Below, piece after piece: positions 23,952 through 30,112 of a DNA stretch of 32,386 nucleotides. The DNA comes from Candidatus Omnitrophota bacterium (GTDB lineage Bacteria; Omnitrophota; Gorgyraeia; Duberdicusellales; Duberdicusellaceae): assembly GCA_021159015.1 (NCBI GenBank), contig JAGGSQ010000054.1, forward strand, positions 1 through 32,386. Reading direction: 5' to 3'. Below the pieces are notes generated by a model. The model had not been told where the DNA came from. It did not search any database and saw only the letters and a program-made list of their open reading frames with translations. Numbering within the stretch: position 1 is the first letter of the stretch; each line of letters opens with the position of its first letter. The translations under genes were made by a program, and so were the position numbers.

Positions 23952-24513
23952 GAAGATAGCAAAGAAGCTTTCTGAGATAGAAGATGTAAAGGCTGTTATC
24001 CTTTACGGCAGCCTTGCCAGAGACGAATATACATCGCGTTCTGATATTGACTTGTTCATACTTACTACCAGGAGCGAGACGCAGGATTTGATATATAACA
24101 AGATAATAGAGATTGAGAATGAGACAGGAATAAATATACAGCCTACTATAAGAACTCTGAATGAATTACATAAAACGGATACAGGGCTTCTGCAGAACAT
24201 TTTTCAGGAAGGAAAAATTCTGTATCTTAGAGAACCATCCGATATACCCTCCGCAATACTGCTTCAGCAGAAACCTTACCTCATTTATTCTTTTCAGATA
24301 AGCAGCCTGCCGCAGAAAGACAAGGCAAGGTTCAACAGACAACTTTATGAACAGAAAAGGAAGGAGTATAAATACAAAGGTCTGCTGCAGGAGATAGGCG
24401 GCAGAAAACTTTCATCAGGTTGTGTAATGATTCCCTATGCACATAAAGAAAGAATAGAGAAGTTTTTCAGGAAATTCAGGGTTAAATTTCAGCAGTTAAA
24501 GGTGTGGAGATAG
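23935..24513 (+). CDS. Pol beta-type nucleotidyltransferase (MNT-like)
   Basis: 192 aa. The minimal-nucleotidyltransferase signature GSLARDEYTSRSDIDLFIL (25-43) gives the GS motif and metal-binding D38 and D40. The third acidic strand is less clear (about NIQPTIRTLNEL). A basic C-terminal region of ~85 residues, not seen in ~100-aa MNT antitoxins, may bind nucleic acid or a partner. HEPN-MNT pairs usually work as RNase toxin and AMP-adding antitoxin; here the upstream HEPN-like partner is interrupted, leaving the NTase possibly orphaned. Weak ribosome binding site (GGGG 8-11 nt upstream), coupled by overlap. Confidence 0.85.
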   Translation: MKRILKKIAKKLSEIEDVKAVILYGSLARDEYTSRSDIDLFILTTRSETQDLIYNKIIEIENETGINIQPTIRTLNELHKTDTGLLQNIFQEGKILYLREPSDIPSAILLQQKPYLIYSFQISSLPQKDKARFNRQLYEQKRKEYKYKGLLQEIGGRKLSSGCVMIPYAHKERIEKFFRKFRVKFQQLKVWR

Positions 24514-24521
24514 GACCATTT

Positions 24522-24544
24522 TTGTCCACCCGCCGGGTGGACAA
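24522..24544. terminator. Perfect 10-bp hairpin after the nucleotidyltransferase
   Basis: TTGTCCACCC (24522-24531) pairs with GGGTGGACAA (24535-24544) around a 3-nt loop, 8 nt after the stop. It is followed by GGTTTATTT, an imperfect T-tract, so it probably works as a terminator. As a palindrome it could also bind a protein. Confidence 0.6.
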
Positions 24545-24645
24545 GGTTTATTTAGTAACATATCTTAGCGATTCTACGTAACGAACGGACACAGGAAAAA
24601 TTATTGTTTTTTTGGTTATTTTAATAAATTACAAATGTATACTTC

Positions 24646-25086
24646 ATGAAGTGGTTGACATTGACGACACGAGGAGGGTTAAGAAAGCGAAAAAGCTTCG
24701 AGTGTGTTTATGATTTGTTGGGGAAGAAATTACTAATTAAAAAGCAAGATGGGAAGAGGCTGGAGTTCAATCTGGTAGAAATAAAAAATATCCTTGAAAA
24801 GATTAAAGCGTCTTTTGGTGACGGATGGTTTCCGTTGGGGAACAATGTTGAGAAGTTATACAACAAAACAGAAAGAATCGGGCTTGGTGTTATTGTTTAC
24901 CAACAAAAACCCAATGATACATTTCATGCTCAGGGAGCGAGTTATCTTGGATCTGTGCTTGAGAAGGTGGGCATTTTGGAGTGGAACGGGAAGTCTTACC
25001 GTATTAAATGGAGACTGCGAGATATAGACATCTCAACAGAAAATATTAAGAGAAAATTACAAAAGATAAATTATATTGAGTCTTAA
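24646..25086 (+). CDS. Hypothetical protein, 146 aa
   Basis: No family recognised. It is a mixed alpha/beta soluble protein with a basic N-terminus (TRGGLRKRKSFECVYDLLGKK region), a central SFGDGWFPLGNNVEKLYNKT segment and a winged-helix-like C-terminal half (ASYLGSVLEKVGILEWNGKSYRIKWRL) that could bind nucleic acid. The ATG at 24646 has no ribosome binding site and sits in the palindrome CTTCATGAAG; the true start could be slightly downstream. Flanking genes are accessory and do not clarify function. Confidence 0.6.
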   Translation: MKWLTLTTRGGLRKRKSFECVYDLLGKKLLIKKQDGKRLEFNLVEIKNILEKIKASFGDGWFPLGNNVEKLYNKTERIGLGVIVYQQKPNDTFHAQGASYLGSVLEKVGILEWNGKSYRIKWRLRDIDISTENIKRKLQKINYIES

Positions 25087-25174
25087 GTTGAAACAGGAAG
25101 CAAAAAGTACCCCTTAAACTTTCCGGCAAAAAGATTATTGTTGAGGATTGGAAGAGATAATCAAGGAGGGCAAT

Positions 25175-25351
25175 ATGGCAGATGGGGGATTTTTAGTAAG
25201 GTTTTTAGACAAAGACGGCAAAGCAGAAGAATACCGTTGTTATGAGGTAACATTCAGTTTTGACGCATGGACTTATAAACTAAACAACGAAGAGCCGAAA
25301 CATTTCCCGCCACTGACAAAGATAGAGGTTATTCCGGAAGAGGGGGAGTAG
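25175..25351 (+). CDS. Small hypothetical protein, 58 aa
   Basis: Start chosen at ATG 25175 because AAGGAGGG lies just upstream; the frame is open from 25148. An acidic, beta-rich little protein (MADGGFLVRFLDKDGKAEEY at the start, PPLTKIEVIPEEGE at the end) without cysteines or a helix-turn-helix. No family recognised. It ends 11 nt before the promoter of the next cassette. Confidence 0.6.
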   Translation: MADGGFLVRFLDKDGKAEEYRCYEVTFSFDAWTYKLNNEEPKHFPPLTKIEVIPEEGE

Positions 25352-25362
25352 TTAAGTTTTAT

Positions 25363-25420
25363 TTGCCAGCAAATGCTTTGGGTTATATAATATGGAATCG
25401 TATGGAATATTGTGGAATGA
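25363..25420 (+). promoter_or_regulatory. Promoter followed by three 10-bp tandem repeats
   Basis: TTGCCA (25363-25368), 17-nt spacer, TATAAT (25386-25391). Starting with the last T of the -10, three tandem decamers follow: TATGGAATCG (25391-25400), TATGGAATAT (25401-25410) and TGTGGAATGA (25411-25420), sharing T-x-TGGAAT. They cover the predicted start of transcription (about 25398), the place for an operator read by the HTH protein encoded next. Confidence 0.65.
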
Positions 25421-25457
25421 GAAAATTGGTTAAAGAATCCTTTAGAAAAGGTGTAAA

Positions 25458-25631
25458 ATGGACTTGAGGGATTATTTAACAGTACCAGAAGTTGCAAAAA
25501 GAATTAATCTTACAGAAGAACGAGTGAGGGAGCTTATTAATCTTAAGCAGATTAAAGCTGTGAAAATAAAAAGGTGGTATATCCATCCGAAGGATTTGGA
25601 GGAGTTTATTAAGAGTAGGAGTAATAGATGA
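25458..25631 (+). CDS. Excisionase-family helix-turn-helix protein
   Basis: 57 aa, beginning MDLRDYLTVPEVAKRINLTE and ending HPKDLEEFIKSRSNR. The HTH_17/excisionase pattern is clear: LTVPEVAKRINLTEERVREL, then a beta-hairpin IKAVKIKRWYIH and a closing helix. Its stop overlaps the start of the next gene as ATGA, so the two are coupled. Given the decamer repeats upstream, autoregulation or an antitoxin role is likely. Confidence 0.85.
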   Translation: MDLRDYLTVPEVAKRINLTEERVRELINLKQIKAVKIKRWYIHPKDLEEFIKSRSNR

Positions 25632-26365
25632 GGAAAGATATACCTCAAATAAACGAGATTCTTTCGAAGAGAATTAAGATTGTAAGGAGAGATATAGGAG
25701 ATCTACTTTTTCATTTTACCAGAACACCTGATAAGGATATGAGTATACAAGTTGGTTATGAAGCCAAAAGCGCACTTGATGTTTTAAAAAAAATTTTAGA
25801 AGAAGGTAGATTGTTAGGTTCATCTAAATGGATAAAAGATAAGAGTAAATACATTTGCTTTACGGAAGCGCCTATTCATGAATTTGCGGCTGTATTTTCC
25901 TTAGTAAAGATGGCTGCTGATAAAAAGGAACGTCCTCGTTATGAGCCTTATGGAGTAGCTGTGAAGAAGGAGTGGTTTTATAATAAAGGAGGTCGACCAG
26001 TTATTTATGATAGTGAGGAATTATACGAGAAACTGCCGGAAGATTTAAAGTATCGTTATGTGCCATTTAATCCCCAAAAAGGAATTGATTGTACTTGGGA
26101 AAGAGAGTGGAGGATTCGATGTGATGAGTTGCTGTTAGATCCAAAGAATACCTTGATAGTTGTTCCTGACGCAGAGACGGCATTTGATATAGCCTATACT
26201 TATTCTAAAGAATATTTATCCGACGATACTACAACAGATACTAGTACATATGAAGGAGAGATGGGACAGAAAGAAAGTCAGGCAGAAGCGCAGTTACAAG
26301 TATTGATTCGTAAACCTACTTGGATGACGGTATCCTTAGACTTATTTGATATTAAAGTTGAATAA
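25628..26365 (+). CDS. Putative effector, DUF2971/AbiGi-like
   Basis: 245 aa, coupled to the HTH gene. Segments LLFHFTRTP (26-34), ALDVLKKILEEGRLLGS, YICFTEAPIHEF (74-85) and CTWEREWRIR (near 160) recall the layout of DUF2971 and AbiGi-type proteins, thought to have an ADP-ribosyltransferase-like fold. The order H-F-T, C-F-T-E, E-x-E-W-R fits, but I cannot confirm catalytic residues. A polar, Thr/Glu/Gln-rich linker occurs around 200-220. Next to an HTH protein it looks like a toxin or defence effector; confidence in that role is limited. Confidence 0.55.
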   Translation: MRKDIPQINEILSKRIKIVRRDIGDLLFHFTRTPDKDMSIQVGYEAKSALDVLKKILEEGRLLGSSKWIKDKSKYICFTEAPIHEFAAVFSLVKMAADKKERPRYEPYGVAVKKEWFYNKGGRPVIYDSEELYEKLPEDLKYRYVPFNPQKGIDCTWEREWRIRCDELLLDPKNTLIVVPDAETAFDIAYTYSKEYLSDDTTTDTSTYEGEMGQKESQAEAQLQVLIRKPTWMTVSLDLFDIKVE

Positions 26366-26389
26366 TAGGTTTAGAAAAGGAGGTCCAAA

Positions 26390-26782
26390 ATGAGAATAGA
26401 AGTTTTTGCTTTATGTGATGCAGCAACAGGAGATTTAGGAAAGCTCAGTATGCTTGGTGCGTTTGATACTATTTGGACATCAAGAATGCCTGCAATACAT
26501 CCTCAATGTACAATTGCTTTAAGAATCAGATTTGAGCGAGTTGAAAAGGGAGAACATAAAGTATTGGTGCATTTTGTCAATAGCGATGGGAAGAATGTTG
26601 TTCCTCCTGCTCATGGTACTGTGACGGTAAATTTTGCCGACGAACGGATGTCTACAGTAGTAAATTTAATTTTTAATATCCAAGGACTAAAACTTGATAG
26701 ATTTGGAGAATATTCAATTGATTTAGCAATCGATGGTCTACAAAAAGCGTCATTACCGCTTTTTGTAAAGGAACGTAGATAA
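26390..26782 (+). CDS. DUF6941-like protein
   Basis: 130 aa with a strong ribosome binding site (AAAAGGAGG). The sequence pattern EVFALCDAATGDLGKLSMLG, AFDTIW, LRIRFERVEKGEHKV and IQGLKLDRFGEYSIDLAIDG is that of a widespread bacterial family of unknown function (DUF6941). All-beta, no catalytic motif visible; possibly a binding or sensor module. It lies 24 nt after the putative effector gene and probably belongs to the same transcript. Bases 26783-26872 hold only a possible -10. Confidence 0.75.
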   Translation: MRIEVFALCDAATGDLGKLSMLGAFDTIWTSRMPAIHPQCTIALRIRFERVEKGEHKVLVHFVNSDGKNVVPPAHGTVTVNFADERMSTVVNLIFNIQGLKLDRFGEYSIDLAIDGLQKASLPLFVKERR

Positions 26783-26851
26783 ATTGTAAGAGAAAACAGT
26801 AAATAAAATAAAATGGATGTTAAGTCTAGGCTATTTTGTAATTGTTTAAAC

Positions 26852-26857
26852 TATAAT
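26852..26857 (+). promoter_or_regulatory. Possible -10 of the restriction-modification operon
   Basis: TATAAT at 26852-26857, 16-25 nt before the two candidate start codons (GTG 26873, ATG 26882). No matching -35 is seen and no ribosome binding site follows. Confidence 0.3.
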
Positions 26858-26872
26858 TTTAACTAGATATAA

Positions 26873-27553
26873 GTGAATACGATGACAAAACAGCTTATAA
26901 AATCTAAATCCCGGATTCGTAATCACGGAGAAGTGTTTACTCCGGATTTTATAGTTGAGGATATGCTTGATTTGGTTAAATCTGAAACGGAGCGGATAGA
27001 CTCGCGTTTTTTAGAGCCTGCTTGCGGGGAGGGAAATTTTCTTATAAAGATTTTGGAGAGGAAATTAGACGTTGTGGATAAAAGATATAAAAAAAATCAA
27101 TTTGATTATGAAAGAAACTCTTTAATTGCTATTTCCAGCATATATGGAATAGAATTGCTTGATGATAATGTGCTGAAAGCAAGAGGAAGACTGTACGATT
27201 ACTTTCTTAAAAGATATACAGAGCTATATAAAGATAAAATAAACAATTTGTTTCTGGAAAATATCAAATTTATTTTGGAGAAAAATATTATCCAAGGAGA
27301 TGCTTTGACATTTAAGGATAAGGATGGGAAAGCAATAATATTTTCTGAGTGGTCTGCGGTTAACGGAACGCTTATAAAAAGAAGAGATTTTCAATTTAGG
27401 AACTTAGCGAATTTTGACTCTAAACAGCTTACTTTTAATACAATAATTGAAAAGTCTGATGATGGGAGAACGGTTTGGCTTCCTAAGCCTATTAGAGAAT
27501 ATCCCGCAGTTAATTTTCTAAAATTAAAAGAACAGGAAGAAAGTGTTAAATAG
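26873..27553 (+). CDS. N6-DNA methyltransferase-like protein without NPPY
   Basis: 226 aa from GTG 26873 (223 from ATG 26882). [17 protein letters not shown] and the SAM-binding motif [12 protein letters not shown] (47-57) are standard for adenine-N6 methylases, and IIQGDAL marks a later strand of the Rossmann fold. The catalytic NPPY/F motif is missing, and the C-terminus ([16 protein letters not shown]) is unlike a target-recognition domain. It overlaps the next gene, a methylase that has NPPY but a changed motif I, so the two may form a split or heteromeric enzyme. Alternatively it is a degenerate subunit. Confidence 0.75.
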   Translation: MNTMTKQLIKSKSRIRNHGEVFTPDFIVEDMLDLVKSETERIDSRFLEPACGEGNFLIKILERKLDVVDKRYKKNQFDYERNSLIAISSIYGIELLDDNVLKARGRLYDYFLKRYTELYKDKINNLFLENIKFILEKNIIQGDALTFKDKDGKAIIFSEWSAVNGTLIKRRDFQFRNLANFDSKQLTFNTIIEKSDDGRTVWLPKPIREYPAVNFLKLKEQEESVK

Positions 27554-29090
27554 AAACTTAAGTTATAATCCCGATGTTCTTGACGCTTTGGCTAATTTAA
27601 GCAGTGACGAGGTTTTTACACCGCCAAAAATTGCCAATCAAGTTTTAGATTTGTTGCCTCAAGAGTTATTTAAAAATCCAAATACCACTTTTTTAGACCC
27701 TGCAAGTAAATCAGGAGTTTTTTTAAGAGAAATTGCTAAAAGGTTGATTGAAGGCTTAGAAGAGAAAATTCCGGATTTACAAAAGAGGTTAAATCACATT
27801 TTTACAAAACAATTATTCGGCATTGCTATTACTGAACTGACCGCTTTGCTTTCAAGAAGGACAGTTTATTGTTCAAAAAAAGCAAATGGAAAATATTCTG
27901 TGTGCACAGCATTTAATAATGAAAAAGGCAATATATATTTTGATAGGATTGAACATACTTGGGAGAATGGAAAGTGTAAATTTTGCGGGGCAAGCCAAGA
28001 GGTTTATGAAAGGGATGATATTTTAGAAACTCATGCTTATATATTTATTCATAAAAAACCGCAAGAGATATTAAATATATTTGGAGGTGAAAAAATGAGA
28101 TTTGATGTAATTATAGGAAATCCGCCTTATCAGTTGAACGATGGGGGAGCGCAAGCAAGCGCAACTCCTATATACCATGAGTTTGTAGAGCAGGCCATAA
28201 AATTGAGTCCAAGATTTCTGACTATGATTATTCCTTCGAGGTGGTTTTCAGGGGGAAAAGGATTAGATAAGTTTAGAGAGGAAATGCTGAATGATAAAAG
28301 GATTAGGGTTCTGGTTGATTATCCATCGTCTCAGGATGTTTTCCCTGGTGTTCAAATAGAAGGTGGCGTGTGTTATTTTCTTTGGGAGAGGGATAGTAAA
28401 GGAAAATGTTTAGTAAAAACTATTAGAGGGGGCAAAGAGGATATTCTGGAGAGACATTTATTAGAGAAAGGATATGATACGTTTATTCGTTTTAATCCAG
28501 CAGTGTCAATTGTCAGAAAGGTAAGTAAATTTAAAGAGGAGAGTTTCAGTAAAATAGTAAGTTCGAGAAAACCTTTTGGTTTCGCAACGAATTTTACTGA
28601 TTTTAAGGATAAAGAATTCAAAAATTCTATAAAGATTTATGCTAATAAAAGAATTGGTTTTCTGGATGAAAAATTAATTAAACAAAATCAAAGTTGGGTA
28701 AATAAATATAAAGTTTTTATAACAAAAGCTTATGGAATGGGTAACAATACTCCATATCAGGTTATAAATAAACCATTTTTAGGTGAGAAAAATACTTGTT
28801 GCACAGAAACTTATTTGGTTATTGGTCCTTTCAATTCAAAAAAAGAAGCCGAAAATGTCATTTCTTATATCAAGACAAATTTTTTTAGGTTTTTAGTTAT
28901 GTTAAATAAGCCAACTCAAGATGCCACTAGTAAAGTCTATAAATTCGTTCCTTTCCAAGATTTCACCTCAGGATCAGACATAGATTGGAGCAAACCTATT
29001 TCTGAAATAGATAAACAGCTTTACAAAAAATACGGTTTAACGAAAGAGGAAATTGATTTTATTGAATCAATGATTAAACCAATGGAATAA
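27543..29090 (+). CDS. Eco57I-type DNA methylase/restriction protein
   Basis: 515 aa, GTG start overlapping the previous gene by 11 nt behind AGGAAG. Motif X-like [19 protein letters not shown] (20-38), motif I in the altered form [11 protein letters not shown] (51-61) and catalytic motif [13 protein letters not shown] (190-200) are visible. Between them C110, C121, C145 and C148 (CKFC) could bind zinc. The C-terminal ~300 residues probably recognise DNA. From family memory, proteins with D-P-x-x-K-S-G and this spacing form a common Eco57I-like group. The sequence preference cannot be read. Confidence 0.85.
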   Translation: MLNRNLSYNPDVLDALANLSSDEVFTPPKIANQVLDLLPQELFKNPNTTFLDPASKSGVFLREIAKRLIEGLEEKIPDLQKRLNHIFTKQLFGIAITELTALLSRRTVYCSKKANGKYSVCTAFNNEKGNIYFDRIEHTWENGKCKFCGASQEVYERDDILETHAYIFIHKKPQEILNIFGGEKMRFDVIIGNPPYQLNDGGAQASATPIYHEFVEQAIKLSPRFLTMIIPSRWFSGGKGLDKFREEMLNDKRIRVLVDYPSSQDVFPGVQIEGGVCYFLWERDSKGKCLVKTIRGGKEDILERHLLEKGYDTFIRFNPAVSIVRKVSKFKEESFSKIVSSRKPFGFATNFTDFKDKEFKNSIKIYANKRIGFLDEKLIKQNQSWVNKYKVFITKAYGMGNNTPYQVINKPFLGEKNTCCTETYLVIGPFNSKKEAENVISYIKTNFFRFLVMLNKPTQDATSKVYKFVPFQDFTSGSDIDWSKPISEIDKQLYKKYGLTKEEIDFIESMIKPME

Positions 29091-29092
29091 AA

Positions 29093-30112
29093 ATGAAAGG
29101 AATAGAACTAAAAGATTATAAAGCTCTTAAACAGCAAATAAAAAATTTGTTGATAGAAGGCCGGCAAAAAGCCTATCAATCTATTAACACGATTTTATTG
29201 CAAACTTATTGGAATATAGGGAAATATATTGTTGAATATGAGCAAAAAGGCAATGTAAAAGCCAAATATGGCGAGCAGTTATTAAAAAAGCTGTCAAAAG
29301 ATTTAACTTTTGAGTTTGGAAAAGGATTTAGCAGGTCCAATCTTACTTATATGAGAAAGTTTTATCTTATGTTTCCGAAAAGTGAGACGGTGTCTCACAA
29401 ATTGAGCTGGAGTCATTATTTTGAAATACTTAAAACAGATGACAGATTAGAGGCTTCTTTTTATGTTAAGCAATGTGAAAAAGAGAATTGGAGCGTCAGA
29501 GAGTTAAAAAGGCAGATTAAAAGTATGCTTTTTCACCGCCTTGCTTTAAGCAAGGATAAGAAAGGAGTAATTAAGCTGGCAAAGGCCGGCCAGGATATAT
29601 CAAGGCCGAATGATATTGTGAAAGACCCTTATGTGTTTGAGTTTTTGGATATTCCCCGGCAGAATTTATATTTAGAGGGAGAGATTGAGAAAAGATTGAT
29701 TGACAACCTTGAAAAATTTTTATTGGAGTTGGGAAAAGGGTTTGCGTTTGTGGGTAGGCAGTACAAGATTTCAATAGGAAACAGGCATTTTTATGTGGAT
29801 TTGGTTTTTTATCACCGAATTCTAAAATGTTTTGTTCTTATTGATTTAAAAAGAGGAGAAATTGAGCATAACGATATCGGGCAAATGAATTTATATCTTA
29901 ATTACTTTGCTGAAGAAGAAAATGAAAAGGATGATAATCCGCCAATCGGCATTGTTTTAGGAGCATATAAGGATAAGATCCTTGTTGAGTATTCGGTTAA
30001 AAATATATCCAATAAGCTGTTTGTAAGCAAATATCAGCTCTATTTGCCTAATAAAGAGGAACTTCAGAAAGAATTAATTAAGATTATTGAGGACGGCGAA
30101 AATGGGTGGTAA
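29093..30112 (+). CDS. DUF1016/YhcG-type PD-(D/E)xK nuclease
   Basis: 339 aa. The N-terminal DUF1016_N region (about 12-105) is a helical, probably DNA-binding domain (GRQKAYQSINTILLQTYWNI, YMRKFYLMFP). The C-terminal nuclease domain has KDPYVFEFLD, then VDLVFYH (D236), then LIDLKRG (D251, K253) for the PD-(D/E)xK core, followed by GQMNLYLNYF. Related YhcG proteins are frequent beside restriction systems; their exact role is unclear. It begins 2 nt after the methylase stop, and its end overlaps the helicase gene by 11 nt. A 7-bp inverted repeat lies at 29382-29398 inside the gene. Confidence 0.92.
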   Translation: MKGIELKDYKALKQQIKNLLIEGRQKAYQSINTILLQTYWNIGKYIVEYEQKGNVKAKYGEQLLKKLSKDLTFEFGKGFSRSNLTYMRKFYLMFPKSETVSHKLSWSHYFEILKTDDRLEASFYVKQCEKENWSVRELKRQIKSMLFHRLALSKDKKGVIKLAKAGQDISRPNDIVKDPYVFEFLDIPRQNLYLEGEIEKRLIDNLEKFLLELGKGFAFVGRQYKISIGNRHFYVDLVFYHRILKCFVLIDLKRGEIEHNDIGQMNLYLNYFAEEENEKDDNPPIGIVLGAYKDKILVEYSVKNISNKLFVSKYQLYLPNKEELQKELIKIIEDGENGW

